A DNA stretch of 64,000 bases. It comes from Clostridium omnivorum (GTDB lineage Bacteria > Bacillota > Clostridia > Clostridiales > Clostridiaceae). The position numbers and the translations under genes are program-made. The stretch spans positions 2,050,001 to 2,114,000 of the forward strand of contig NZ_BRXR01000001.1 of NCBI RefSeq assembly GCF_026012015.1, written 5' to 3'. The notes below the pieces were generated by a model, which had not been told where the DNA came from, did no database searches, and saw nothing but the letters and a program-made list of their open reading frames with translations. Numbering within the stretch: the first letter of the stretch is position 1; each line of letters begins with the position of its first letter. This document shows positions 45,227 to 54,558 of this stretch, in pieces.

Positions 45227-46782
45227 ATTTTTTCATAGCTTTTCTTAAATAGGCATTTGAGTGAAATATAGAGATATGTTAATCCGATATTCGTATAAAT
45301 CAGGTAAAGTGCAATCTTTATAGTATTTGGGTACCATACGAAAATGTACTCCCAGGTTCTCTTGTTAAACAGAAAGTATGGCACTGAATAAATTGTATAA
45401 CTAACCAAGAGTAAAGACAGAGATAAAATAACTACTTTTATAATAGTTTTTTTACTTCTAGGTTGAAAGATTCTTGATTTGAAATGGATATGTCTTATTA
45501 GCTTGATTAATGAAAACAAGAGAATGCATAATAAGATGCTTGATATAATAATGATTTTAGTTGAAATTGCATCAATTAAAATATTAAAATCACCAATATC
45601 CTTAACAAGTTTCGTTCCTAAAAGCATGTTCATAATACCATTGCCTATGGTAGATGCATAAAATGAATTTGTATTGCAAAGTACAGCAACACCTAGTTTT
45701 TCTTTGGGTCTAAGCACTATGTGGGAGGAGTAATTGGGGTTGGAGCCACTGTGAAAAAATTCAGGGCCATTATTAGCATATATATACCATCCGGCAGCAT
45801 AACGCATACCATTTTCTGAGCTATCAAGATTTGGGTTTGGTATGTGTGAAGCTTCAATGAGCTTACAGTCAAAAGAAGATAGGTTATATGTACCTAGCTG
45901 AATTTTCATCCAGGCTGCCATATCCTCGGAGTTTGAAATAATATATCCAGCAGGCTTATTACCACTGTAAGATGGAGCTTCATAATTCTTAAGTTTTGAA
46001 AACTCTATTATGTATCCCTTTGACATATTGATTGAATTTATTTTGCTTTTATACATATATGTGCTGTTCAATCCCATTGGTTTTAGAACTTTCTTTTCTA
46101 TATAATCTTCATACTTTTCTCCAGACACCTTTTCGATAAGAAGCCCTAAAACGTCATAATTAATTGTTGCATAGGTGTGCTTGCTGCCTGGTTTATTGCT
46201 TAATTCTATACCCGCTAGCTTTCTTACTGTTTTTTCAATCGCAGTTTTATCTCCATCATTTGCTTCAGGAATAATAGCTATTGTGTAGGAGGGTATGCCG
46301 CTTGTATGGTACAAAAGTTCCTCGATAGTAACGGTTGCTGCCATACCTTGATACTTCATTTGTAGCCATGGAATGTATTTGGTGATTGGATCATTTAGTT
46401 TAATAAGACCATCCTGCTCCAGCTTTAGAACTCCTAATGCTGTAAAGGCCTTACTATTAGAGCCGAGCTCAAATAATGTTTTAGAAGTTATCTTTTGATT
46501 TGATTTTAAATCTGCATATCCAAAGCTTTTTTCATAGATTGTTTTATCCCCTTGAGTAATAACTATAGATATTCCTGGCAGCCTTCCTTTAATAGTGTTT
46601 TTATTTATAAACTTGTCTATATCAAGCTCACTACAATTTAATCCATAATACTTCAGTGCAGATACAGAACCACTAGTAGGGTTTGTTTCTTCTTTATATT
46701 TAAAGTATTTATCATTTGGATATATGAAGAGATAAGTAATGCAGAGTACAATTAAAATGCCAGATATTAAAGCCTTTTTCAT
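45223..46782 (-). CDS. Membrane serine hydrolase of the beta-lactamase class C family
   Basis: A 519-residue protein. One N-terminal membrane helix (5-22), a penicillin-binding-protein-like hydrolase domain (about 55-400) and three or four C-terminal helices (about 410-510). The nucleophile motif S108-N-S-K111 is intact and 'HSGSNPNY' supplies the third motif. The second motif reads Y-A-T-I-N-Y where Y-x-N is usual, so the Asn is shifted or lost. AGGAGGTG precedes the ATG at 46782. Last gene of the two-component/ABC operon. It might protect the envelope or cleave a peptide, but not shown. Confidence 0.85.
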   Translation of the reverse strand: MKKALISGILIVLCITYLFIYPNDKYFKYKEETNPTSGSVSALKYYGLNCSELDIDKFINKNTIKGRLPGISIVITQGDKTIYEKSFGYADLKSNQKITSKTLFELGSNSKAFTALGVLKLEQDGLIKLNDPITKYIPWLQMKYQGMAATVTIEELLYHTSGIPSYTIAIIPEANDGDKTAIEKTVRKLAGIELSNKPGSKHTYATINYDVLGLLIEKVSGEKYEDYIEKKVLKPMGLNSTYMYKSKINSINMSKGYIIEFSKLKNYEAPSYSGNKPAGYIISNSEDMAAWMKIQLGTYNLSSFDCKLIEASHIPNPNLDSSENGMRYAAGWYIYANNGPEFFHSGSNPNYSSHIVLRPKEKLGVAVLCNTNSFYASTIGNGIMNMLLGTKLVKDIGDFNILIDAISTKIIIISSILLCILLFSLIKLIRHIHFKSRIFQPRSKKTIIKVVILSLSLLLVSYTIYSVPYFLFNKRTWEYIFVWYPNTIKIALYLIYTNIGLTYLYISLKCLFKKSYEKI

Positions 46783-46795
46783 CTTTTTACACCTC

Positions 46796-47518
46796 CTAAA
46801 CATCCCTTTCCATTCTATAATTTTGTGTAAGTTTTAATATTATCCAAGCAATCAATACAGAAGTGAATAAGCTGAGACAGCAGACAATATATTCAGTGCC
46901 TTTTGCTTTGCTGGCACCTGAAAAGCCAAATACAGCAGAAATAGGATAAATATAACGATACTTGGAACTTGCGGCTATAAGGCCTGTAAAAGAATATAAT
47001 TCTGCAAATATGACAGAAAGCCAATTTCCATTTTTAATTGTTGTCATTAAAGAAATAATAGGCAGCACAGCAATAAAACATCCTAGCCCTTGAAGAATAT
47101 AGCTCTTTAGTTGAATAAATATGAGCATAGCTGTTATTTGACTTGGATGAACTGCTACTTCTGTTATAAGGGTAAATGCAAATAAAAACATGCACAGTAA
47201 TATTCCTATAATAAGAGAAGCTATTAGCTTTGCAGCAATCAGATTATTTGTATTAATAGGTATCATCATAAGACTTTTAAGTGTATCGTCATGGTGCTCT
47301 CTGCTGATCATATAGCTTCCAAGTAAGGAGAAAAGCGCTGGAATAATGAAGAACGTTCCATATGCAAGGGTTTCATTCATCAGTCGTTCTGCAGTGTAAT
47401 TGGACTTTAAACCTTGAGCAGCGGCACACAGAAAGAATAAAAAATTTGTAACTATAACAATATACAATATTTTGGAGCGTTTTAATTTTGAAAACTCCAG
47501 TGTTACTAACTTAATCAT
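46796..47518 (-). CDS. ABC-2 type permease, lantibiotic-immunity type (second subunit)
   Basis: A 240-residue membrane protein with six helices. The N-terminal 'LVTLEFSKLKRSKILYIVIV' and 'SREHHDDTLKSLMMIPI' are typical of the small permeases of BcrB/SpaG/CprC-type exporters. GGAGGC precedes the ATG at 47518. It follows the sister permease gene without a gap. Confidence 0.87.
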   Translation of the reverse strand: MIKLVTLEFSKLKRSKILYIVIVTNFLFFLCAAAQGLKSNYTAERLMNETLAYGTFFIIPALFSLLGSYMISREHHDDTLKSLMMIPINTNNLIAAKLIASLIIGILLCMFLFAFTLITEVAVHPSQITAMLIFIQLKSYILQGLGCFIAVLPIISLMTTIKNGNWLSVIFAELYSFTGLIAASSKYRYIYPISAVFGFSGASKAKGTEYIVCCLSLFTSVLIAWIILKLTQNYRMERDV

Positions 47519-47529
47519 AAAAGCCTCCA

Positions 47530-48264
47530 TTAAAAATCCTGCATTTTCAGAGAGTAAATTGATACTGCTATTGATATTGCATCAACAATTGTAATATTGA
47601 GAATGCAAGAAGTTAAATTGGCACTTAACTTAATACCTTCAATATTTTTATTCCATATAATTCCAGCTACACTTGAAAGAGGATGAACTCCTACCAGATT
47701 AGAGGATAGTATAAGTCCTGAGATGGAGTAAATCAACGAAGCACAGGTAGGCATAATATAGCCCTTTTTTGCAATTACCACTATTGCCACTATAGGAAAT
47801 ATTGCAAAGGTAGTTAAGAAGCCTGTTTGTAGACATAGTGAAAAAAGGCGTAAAATTAATGCTATGGTTATGTCAGGGTATCCCAATATAAAAGCACCGA
47901 GGATAGTAAATACTGCATTTAAAAGCATGAATAGTATTGAAAATAAAAGTAATATTATAAACTTTGAAAAGATGAATAATGCCTTGTTTACAGGTACAAT
48001 CATTATTTGCTTCAAAGTGCAATTTTCCCTCTCGTCAAAAAAGATCATTGAGGCTATCATGCCTAATACAATGGGAAGCAGCACCCATTCTGTAAAAGTG
48101 AATTGATAAAAATCTGTAAATTTAGCATTTATACTGCTGCCTTTAGGTAAATTAAGGGTATATAAGGTTGTAATTAATGGTGGCACAGTGGAAGTAAGCA
48201 GTGCAAAGAGAACAATCCATTTTCTTTTCAATTTTATAAATTCTGTTTGGAGTATATTAAGCAA
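47530..48264 (-). CDS. ABC-2 type permease, lantibiotic-immunity type (first subunit)
   Basis: About 244 residues, six helices. The N-terminal 'LQTEFIKLKRKWIVLF' and 'FFDERENCTLKQIMIVPV' match the same family as its neighbour; the two probably form a heterodimer. The start is uncertain: TTG at 48264 has GGAGGTGA at good spacing, while GTG at 48273 overlaps that site. The 3' end of the ATPase gene lies just upstream. Confidence 0.85.
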   Translation of the reverse strand: MLNILQTEFIKLKRKWIVLFALLTSTVPPLITTLYTLNLPKGSSINAKFTDFYQFTFTEWVLLPIVLGMIASMIFFDERENCTLKQIMIVPVNKALFIFSKFIILLLFSILFMLLNAVFTILGAFILGYPDITIALILRLFSLCLQTGFLTTFAIFPIVAIVVIAKKGYIMPTCASLIYSISGLILSSNLVGVHPLSSVAGIIWNKNIEGIKLSANLTSCILNITIVDAISIAVSIYSLKMQDF

Positions 48265-49180
48265 TGCCCTCACCTCCAGTAATTTTCTTAAAATAATCCT
48301 CTAGAGTATCATTGCAGATTTGTGAAATGGCTACATCAATACCATCTAAAATAAGAACTCTATTGATTTCTGCTGTGTTAAAGTCAGTATCATAGATTCT
48401 AATTGTAATATTATCTTCTACAGTGTAGTCATAGATTTTAAGCTTTTGCTCCAATACACGAGAGGCCCTTGAAGAAGATGAGACCTTAAGAAGTATGTAC
48501 TTCCTGTTCTTTTTTTGAAGGTCCTTATAACTGATTTCCTGTAGCAAAACACCTTCATGTATAATGCCGATTGTATCTGCAAGCTGTTCAATTTCCGTAA
48601 GAATGTGGCTAGATATCAGTATAGTTATTCCTGTTTCTTTGCTAAGACTTTTAATAAATTTCCTCATCTCAGTAATACCAATAGGATCAAGACCATTGGT
48701 GGGTTCATCTAATATTAAAAGTTCAGGTTCATGCATAATAGCGTTAGCAATACCTAAGCGTTGTTTCATTCCAAGAGAGTATTTTGAAAACAGTTTTTTA
48801 TCGTTATATGGAAGGCCAACTATATCCAGTGCATGCTTTATTCCATCTTTTTTTGACATTCCTCTTAGCTTTGCAAAAATTTTTAAGTTTTCCGTTCCTG
48901 TAAGGTTTGGATAAAAGCCAGGGGTTTCAATAATTGCCCCAATACGTGGATATATATTTTTTTCATTACCTTTAAGGGCTTTCTCAAATACTTTAATTTC
49001 TCCGGATGTAATAGAAGTTAGGCCTAATATCATCTTCATTATGGTAGTTTTGCCAGCACCGTTTCTACCAAGTAAGCCATAAATGTCTCCTTTTTTAATA
49101 TGAAGATTAACATCATTAACTGCAAATTGTTCATTATATTTTTTTGTTAGATTCATTGTTTCAATAACCAACTTGTTCAT
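48257..49180 (-). CDS. ABC transporter ATPase, bacitracin/lantibiotic-resistance type
   Basis: A 307-residue ATPase. Walker A 'GRNGAGKTTIMKMILGL', signature 'YSLGMKQRLGIANAI' and Walker B 'LLILDEPTNGLDPIG'. The long C-terminal part (about 215-300) is typical of the BcrA/SpaF/CprA group. AAAGGAGA precedes the ATG. The promoter region carries four 11-bp direct repeats for the adjacent response regulator. Likely expels a membrane-active peptide or antibiotic. Confidence 0.9.
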   Translation of the reverse strand: MNKLVIETMNLTKKYNEQFAVNDVNLHIKKGDIYGLLGRNGAGKTTIMKMILGLTSITSGEIKVFEKALKGNEKNIYPRIGAIIETPGFYPNLTGTENLKIFAKLRGMSKKDGIKHALDIVGLPYNDKKLFSKYSLGMKQRLGIANAIMHEPELLILDEPTNGLDPIGITEMRKFIKSLSKETGITILISSHILTEIEQLADTIGIIHEGVLLQEISYKDLQKKNRKYILLKVSSSSRASRVLEQKLKIYDYTVEDNITIRIYDTDFNTAEINRVLILDGIDVAISQICNDTLEDYFKKITGGEGIA

Positions 49181-49214
49181 GGATAAATTATCTCCTTTTT
49201 TTATCTATAGCTTT

Positions 49215-49268
49215 ATTATAAATACAAAACCTTGCTAAAATCTTGCCAAAATCTTGTTTTTTTCTTGT
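49215..49268 (-). promoter_or_regulatory. Promoter with four 11-bp direct repeats
   Basis: On the + strand the units are CAAAACCTTGC, TAAAATCTTGC, CAAAATCTTGT and TTTTTTCTTGT at 49225, 49236, 49247 and 49258. The - strand -10 is TATAAT (49215-49220) and there is no consensus -35; the repeats replace it. This is the pattern of an OmpR-type activator binding in tandem. Confidence 0.75.
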
Positions 49269-49286
49269 TTTTGGCTAAGATAATAA

Positions 49287-49311
49287 AGCTCCGTGATACA
49301 TTCACAGAGCT
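49287..49311 (-). terminator. Terminator after the histidine kinase gene
   Basis: AAAGCTCTGTGA / TCACGGAGCTTT hairpin on the - strand, then TTTATTAT. It separates the regulator pair from the ABC operon. Confidence 0.75.
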
Positions 49312-50231
49312 TTATTTGCAGGAAGAGTAATTGTAAAGGATGTTTTATCATATGGAACACTTTCAATGGAAATAGAACCATTATGGGAAGTAACAAGCTC
49401 TTTAACAATAGAAAGGCCCAAACCACTTCCTTTATTGGAGCGTGCTGTATCACATTTATAAAGCCTTTCAAAAACATAAGGAATTTCTTTTTCGGCAATT
49501 CCTTTGCCATTATCATTGATAGTTATTTCGATAGTATTATTTTTTTGAACAATACTAATGCCAATTTGAGTTCCATTGCTATGAAGCATAGAATTTTGTA
49601 TGATATTATTAATTATACGTGCATAAGCTACTACATCTAAAGAAGCATAATACTCAGCTTCTGGGATATCAATGCTAAATTTTATAGAATTTTTATCAAA
49701 GCTTGGTATCCAGTCTGCAATTATACTTCTTGTAAGTTCGTTAATATCAATATTTTCAAAATGAAATATTCTTTCTTTAGAGTCCAACTTAAACCATTCA
49801 AATAGCATATCTATGAAGTCCTTTAAATTATATGCTTTATTACGTGCAATCTCTATGTACTCATCTTTTTCAGTTCCATCTACAATCTTATTATGAATTG
49901 CATCCAAATATCCTATAAGAGATGTAAGAGGAGTTCTTACATCATGTGAAAGACTTGTCATCAGTTGTTTATAAGCCATGTCCGATTTTTCAAGCTCAGC
50001 AATTTTAGAGGAGTTTGTCGCAATAATATCATTAATTTTATAGCATATATCAGCTGTTATTTCATTATTCCTAGCTAGAATTCTCCTGTTAGGATTACCT
50101 TCCTTTATTTCATCTAAGATTTCAGATATAAGTATATGTTTTTTTCTTATACTGATTAATTCATATAAGAGTATAGCCACTAATAATGTAAGCAGCAGAA
50201 TTATTAAAATCAATAGCTTTACTATATCCAT
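49302..50231 (-). CDS. Sensor histidine kinase
   Basis: A 309-residue kinase. One membrane helix at about 5-28, a HAMP-like linker, the phosphoacceptor H96 in 'LMTSLSHDVRTPLTSLIGYLD' and an ATPase domain with N box 'IIQNSMLHS', G1 'INDNGKGI' and G2 'GSGLGLSIV'. The lack of an extracellular sensor domain is typical of kinases that detect damage or peptides through the membrane. The ATG at 50231 is used; a TTG 11 codons upstream would overlap the regulator gene. Partner of the next gene. Confidence 0.9.
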   Translation of the reverse strand: MDIVKLLILIILLLTLLVAILLYELISIRKKHILISEILDEIKEGNPNRRILARNNEITADICYKINDIIATNSSKIAELEKSDMAYKQLMTSLSHDVRTPLTSLIGYLDAIHNKIVDGTEKDEYIEIARNKAYNLKDFIDMLFEWFKLDSKERIFHFENIDINELTRSIIADWIPSFDKNSIKFSIDIPEAEYYASLDVVAYARIINNIIQNSMLHSNGTQIGISIVQKNNTIEITINDNGKGIAEKEIPYVFERLYKCDTARSNKGSGLGLSIVKELVTSHNGSISIESVPYDKTSFTITLPANKAL

Positions 50232-50235
50232 AATT

Positions 50236-50934
50236 TTATACTTCTTGGCTAAATCGATAGCCAACTCCCCATACTGTTTGAATATAAGTAGGATTATTTA
50301 TATCAGGCTCTAGCTTTCTTCTAAGCTTACTAATGAATGACATTAGGTTGCTGTCATCAAAGGCATATTCATCCTTCCATACATTGCTGTAGAGCTGCTT
50401 TTTTGTAAAAACTTGTCCTTTGTGAAGTGCAAGAAAATAGAGCAAGTCAAATTCCTTTCCTGTTAAACTAACTTCATCTTCATTTACAATTATTATTCTT
50501 TTTGAAGCATTTATGATCAATCCTTTAAAATATAGAGGTTCTTCTATAGCTTTGCTAGAGTTATTTAGGGTTGTATAACGTCGAATGAGGGAGTGCACTC
50601 GTGCAATAAATTCATTAATATTAAAAGGTTTAGTAAGGTAGTCGTCTGCACCTAATCTGAGCCCGGATACTTTATCTACTTCGCTGTCTTTAGCCGTCAG
50701 CATTAAAACAGGAACTGAACTTGTTTTTCTTAGTTCTGTTACTATATCAAAGCCGTTCATTTCTGGTAACATGACATCTAATACAATTAATTGATATTGT
50801 TTTTCAAAAGCTTGTCTTAGGCCGTAAGTACCTTTATGGGCTAAGTCAGCACTAATTCCTTCTTTTTCTAAACACTTTTTTATTAATTGACATAGTTCAA
50901 TATCATCATCAATAACTAAAATATTAGCCTGCAC
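50236..50934 (-). CDS. OmpR-family response regulator
   Basis: A 232-residue regulator. Receiver domain with acidic pocket 'DDD' and phosphorylated D53 ('LIVLDVMLPEMNG'), and a winged-helix domain (about 130-228, 'LTGKEFDLLYFLALHKGQVFTK'). Expected to bind the 11-bp repeats before the ABC genes. Upstream AGGAGATG ribosome site. First gene of the six-gene - strand group. Confidence 0.93.
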   Translation of the reverse strand: MQANILVIDDDIELCQLIKKCLEKEGISADLAHKGTYGLRQAFEKQYQLIVLDVMLPEMNGFDIVTELRKTSSVPVLMLTAKDSEVDKVSGLRLGADDYLTKPFNINEFIARVHSLIRRYTTLNNSSKAIEEPLYFKGLIINASKRIIIVNEDEVSLTGKEFDLLYFLALHKGQVFTKKQLYSNVWKDEYAFDDSNLMSFISKLRRKLEPDINNPTYIQTVWGVGYRFSQEV

Positions 50935-51252
50935 ATTAACATCTCCTCACAAAAAGCTGATTAAGTAAACGCTAAAAAAGTAACTACCAATATTATACTA
51001 TACAAAGCACATAGTAGTTTAATTATTTATATCAGATTAATGACAAGAATAATAAGGATGATGTGCGAAAAAACAGTTTTAATATTATCGAACTGCTTAT
51101 TCCATTAATTTTGAAAATAAAATTAGCTTCTCAGAGCATTTGCTCAAAGGAAAATATAAGTTTTTGTCGAATATAATTCTTACAACACTTGTAATTTATT
51201 GATTTTTATGAGTAAAATTAGGGGATTTATAAAATTTAGAGGGTGGATAACG
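50935..51252. other. Divergent intergenic region
   Basis: AT-rich. On the - strand a -10-like TATAAT near 50990 serves the response regulator. The + strand has AGAGGGTGGA before the HD-GYP gene. No RNA gene or repeat is seen. Confidence 0.4.
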
Positions 51253-52317
51253 ATGGCTATGATGAAATTATTTTTAAGGCCTAATGATTTAAAACCAGGA
51301 ATGATTATTGCAGAGGACCTTATAGAAAACAATATAGTACTTGCTAGTAAAGGAACAATTATTACTCAACCTATTATTGATAAATTGAGTCAGATATACT
51401 TTTTAAACAGGATAGCTGTATTCCATGAGGAAGATGAGAAAAAGAACAGCTTGATCATTGATAAAGTTAAATCCGTTGAGGAAGTTGAAAAAAGCTTCAA
51501 TGAGTTTACTTTTAATGTAGAGGATATATTTGATGTAATCGACAGCAATGGAATAAAAGATTTAGAAGATATAAGAGCTTTTGCAAAGAAGATTCAAAAT
51601 GAATTAGATTCTACTAGAGCTATAATTAAAAATATAGTACTCAATGGCAGCGGAACCGATACAATATATAGACACTCTGTAAATGTAGCAGCCCTTAGTT
51701 CTATTTTAGGAAGATGGCTTGGACTTGATGAAAGAGATATCAATCTTTTAACTTATTCAGCCGTATTACATGACTTTGGAAAGACTAAGATAGATAAAGA
51801 AATATTAAATAAAAAAGGTACTCTGACTCCAAAGGAATTTCATCAAATAAAGAATCATCCGATAGCATCCTATAACTTGATAAAACAGGTACCATTTTTG
51901 GATTCTTCGGTATGCTACGGAGTTCTTATGCACCATGAAAGACTTGATGGTTCAGGGTATCCGCTAGGTATTAAGGGTGAAAAAATTCATGAATTTGCTA
52001 AGATAATTGCTATAGCAGATACCTTTGATGCAGTTAATTCAAATAGGGTACATAGAAAAAGCAGGGGGCCTTTTGCTGCCTTGGAAATTATTCAAAAAGA
52101 TAGTCTAGGAAAGCTTGATTATGAATACTGCAAAGTGTTTTTAGACCATGTAGTAAATTATTATATGGGAGAAGAAGTACTTTTAAACAATGATATGATA
52201 TGCAAGATTATTCAAATTAATGTTAATGATCTAGCGCATCCTTTGGTACTTCACGATACTGAGTTTTTAGATTTGAAAAAAGAACCAGGATTAAAGGTAG
52301 AAAGAATAGTAAAATAG
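51253..52317 (+). CDS. Cytoplasmic HD-GYP phosphodiesterase
   Basis: A 354-residue protein. The N-terminal 'LRPNDLKPGMIIAEDLIENN' is the leader region common to stand-alone HD-GYP proteins. The HD-GYP domain (about 125-310) is complete: 'HSVNVAALS', 'YSAVLHDFGKTKIDKEIL', 'HHERLDGSGYP', 'IAIADTFDAV'. It has no membrane or sensor domain. ATG at 51253 chosen by its ribosome site. Degrades c-di-GMP (family knowledge) or, in some relatives, cGAMP-like dinucleotides. Confidence 0.93.
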   Translation: MAMMKLFLRPNDLKPGMIIAEDLIENNIVLASKGTIITQPIIDKLSQIYFLNRIAVFHEEDEKKNSLIIDKVKSVEEVEKSFNEFTFNVEDIFDVIDSNGIKDLEDIRAFAKKIQNELDSTRAIIKNIVLNGSGTDTIYRHSVNVAALSSILGRWLGLDERDINLLTYSAVLHDFGKTKIDKEILNKKGTLTPKEFHQIKNHPIASYNLIKQVPFLDSSVCYGVLMHHERLDGSGYPLGIKGEKIHEFAKIIAIADTFDAVNSNRVHRKSRGPFAALEIIQKDSLGKLDYEYCKVFLDHVVNYYMGEEVLLNNDMICKIIQINVNDLAHPLVLHDTEFLDLKKEPGLKVERIVK

Positions 52318-52429
52318 AATGTAACCAGCAGAAAATCGCAGCAGAATATCTTTAGGCATGTGGAAATTATTGTTTAATATTTAATTATATGTTATAATTT
52401 AGTTGAATTTTTAAGGGGTGAGAGATATT

Positions 52430-53047
52430 ATGGAGTTTTCTGCAATACAAGAGATGATTTCAAAAATAGACGGGGTTATCAATGTTAAGGTAATAGCAAA
52501 TGAGACTGATATAGAAGAGATACATATACTGGCAAATAATTTACGAGCACCAAAGCAAATTGTTAGGGATATAGAATCTTCTATACTAGCTTCTTTTAAT
52601 TATAGAATTGATAGAAAAACTATAAGCATAGCTCAAATTGAAACAGATGAGCATGAGGAAATAAAAAGAATTAAGTTCGGAGGAATTTCAGTAAATACCT
52701 CCGAGAATACTATTCATTGTACTGTAAACCTTTATTACAATGATGAAGAGCATTCAGTTACACAAATGGGAATAAAAACATCCTCAAAGAGAAGAAAGAT
52801 AGTAGCTGAAACTACAATTAAAGTCGTAGAACAAATACTTGGACAAGATGCCATTTTTGATATTGTAGATGTAATAGAAAGTAATACAAAAGAAGTATCT
52901 TATGTTTCAGTATTAGTAAGCATGTTAGTAAGCAACAATGAAGAAGTAATGGTTGGTTCAGCAGTAATAAAAAATGATATAAACGAAGCAATTTCCAAAG
53001 CAACTTTAGATGCAATTAATAGGAGAGTTCAAAAAAACAATTTATAG
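52430..53047 (+). CDS. Conserved protein of unknown function before the peptide gene
   Basis: A 205-residue cytoplasmic protein. The N-terminal half has 'IEEIHILANNLRAPKQIVRDIESSIL', a pattern I have the impression of in uncharacterised Firmicute proteins. The C-terminal half ends 'AISKATLDAINRRVQKN', an alpha-beta sandwich of the kind seen in small regulatory domains. No catalytic motif is visible. AAGGGGTGAG precedes the ATG at 52430. It lies between two HD-GYP genes, just before the small peptide gene. Confidence 0.7.
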   Translation: MEFSAIQEMISKIDGVINVKVIANETDIEEIHILANNLRAPKQIVRDIESSILASFNYRIDRKTISIAQIETDEHEEIKRIKFGGISVNTSENTIHCTVNLYYNDEEHSVTQMGIKTSSKRRKIVAETTIKVVEQILGQDAIFDIVDVIESNTKEVSYVSVLVSMLVSNNEEVMVGSAVIKNDINEAISKATLDAINRRVQKNNL

Positions 53048-53055
53048 TTCTGTTA

Positions 53056-53256
53056 ATAAAGGCCGATTAATGTTTTATTTTTTTGCCCTTAGCGGAGTTA
53101 AATATGACAAGTAATAGCGAAGTCTTGTTAATATACGCAAAGGGGGATTTTATAAATGAAAAAGTTAGTTCCAATTTTATTAGCTATTTTAGCTTTGGCT
53201 ATAGCTGGTGGATCAACAGCAACTTGGATATGGTAATTTAAATAATCGGCCTTTAT
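53056..53256. repeat. 14-bp inverted repeat enclosing the peptide gene
   Basis: ATAAAGGCCGATTA (53056-53069) and its exact complement TAATCGGCCTTTAT (53243-53256), 173 bases apart. In the transcript the arms would close a loop containing the whole 26-codon gene. Confidence 0.85.
53156..53236 (+). CDS. 26-residue hydrophobic peptide, possible pheromone
   Basis: A short gene with a strong ribosome site (AAAGGGGGA, 53140-53148) eight bases before the ATG. The product starts MKKLVPILLA, continues as a hydrophobic stretch and ends 'GGSTATWIW'. This looks like a signal-peptide-like leader with a small mature C-terminus, as in short hydrophobic pheromones, but it has no Cys and no acidic AgrD tail. 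No AgrB-like gene adjoins. It is followed 38 bases later by a membrane HD-GYP gene. Unrecognised; the cleavage product would be a guess. Confidence 0.65.
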   Translation: MKKLVPILLAILALAIAGGSTATWIW

Positions 53257-53274
53257 ATATATTAGGAGGTACTT

Positions 53275-54549
53275 ATGAAAAATTTGCCCTTCAAATTAAA
53301 AATATATTTAATCTTAGTATATATTTTTTCTGTATTATCAATATGTCTTTTTATAAAAACAAATTATGTTGAATTAAATATAACAAGTATGGGCAATATT
53401 TTGTTTTTTTCTGCCTTAATGGCAATTACAGAAACCTTCACTGTACCGTTTAAAAAAGTGTCATATAGTACCAGTTTTGCTATTCAATTAGCAGCTTATA
53501 TGCTATTTGGACCAGCTTCAACCATTTTGATAATTATAATTGGATTTTCATTTAGAGTATTAAAGGTTAATGATAAATATAAGCACATCTTTAATACACC
53601 TTTTTATGGAACAGTGTTTAATTATTGCGCGTTGATACTTCCTATAATATGGGGAAATTATTTTTATATTATAAGCAGAGGAACATTTAATTTAGATAAA
53701 ATATCTTCAAACATAGTACAAATAATGTTATTTTCTGTCATTGTTTTTTCATTAAATACATTAATCATATCAAAACTAAGTTCTCTAGCTACCAATAAAA
53801 AAATATTTTACTGTATTATTAGTAATTTTAAGCTATTATTAATAAATACAATAGCAATGATTCCATTTGGTATAATATTAGCATTTGCTTTTTATAAATA
53901 TACATATTTAGGTGTATTATTAATACTTGCTCCAATTCTTTTAGTTAGATACACCTTATCTCTCTACGTGGATTCAAAAACAAAATTTGTTCAAACAGTG
54001 GATGCACTTATGAGGGCTATGGAAGCAAGAGATAAATATACTGAGGGCCATTCTCAAAGAGTTGCAGAATTAGCTAGTAAAATTGCAAAAGAATTAGGAT
54101 ATAGTGAATGGAAAATAGAACAGTTGAATATTGCTTCTCTACTTCATGATGTAGGGAAGATAGGTATAGATGACAACATATTAAATAAGCCTGGAAAGTT
54201 AACAGACGAGGAATATGAGACAATAAAAAAGCATCCAGAGATAGGTTACAATATTTTAAAGGATATAAATGGACTGGAAAATATTATATCCATTGCTAGA
54301 CATCACCATGAAAGATATGACGGCAAGGGCTATCCTGATGGAAAAAATGCAGAGGAGCTTAGTTTTGATGTTTTTATAATCCAATTGGCAGATGCTGTAG
54401 ATGCTATGGCCACTGATAGGCCGTATAGGAAGGCATTGTCAGAGAATGAAATATTGGAGGAGCTAAAAAGACATTCAGGTACACAGTTCCATCCGAAGGT
54501 TGTAGAGGCTTATTTACGTATAGCTGAAAAGCAAAAGAAAGCAGAGTGA
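53275..54549 (+). CDS. Polytopic membrane HD-GYP protein
   Basis: A 424-residue protein. The N-terminal half (about 8-220) consists of seven or eight membrane helices resembling MASE-type sensor regions. The HD-GYP domain (about 230-415) is complete: 'GHSQRVAELA', 'ASLLHDVGKIGIDDNILNKPGKL', 'ARHHHERYDGKGYP', 'IQLADAVDAM'. AGGAGGT precedes the start. The peptide gene lies before it and a DUF5317 gene nine bases after it. Candidate membrane receptor that alters c-di-GMP in response to the peptide (inference). Confidence 0.92.
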   Translation: MKNLPFKLKIYLILVYIFSVLSICLFIKTNYVELNITSMGNILFFSALMAITETFTVPFKKVSYSTSFAIQLAAYMLFGPASTILIIIIGFSFRVLKVNDKYKHIFNTPFYGTVFNYCALILPIIWGNYFYIISRGTFNLDKISSNIVQIMLFSVIVFSLNTLIISKLSSLATNKKIFYCIISNFKLLLINTIAMIPFGIILAFAFYKYTYLGVLLILAPILLVRYTLSLYVDSKTKFVQTVDALMRAMEARDKYTEGHSQRVAELASKIAKELGYSEWKIEQLNIASLLHDVGKIGIDDNILNKPGKLTDEEYETIKKHPEIGYNILKDINGLENIISIARHHHERYDGKGYPDGKNAEELSFDVFIIQLADAVDAMATDRPYRKALSENEILEELKRHSGTQFHPKVVEAYLRIAEKQKKAE

Positions 54550-54558
54550 TTATATTTT

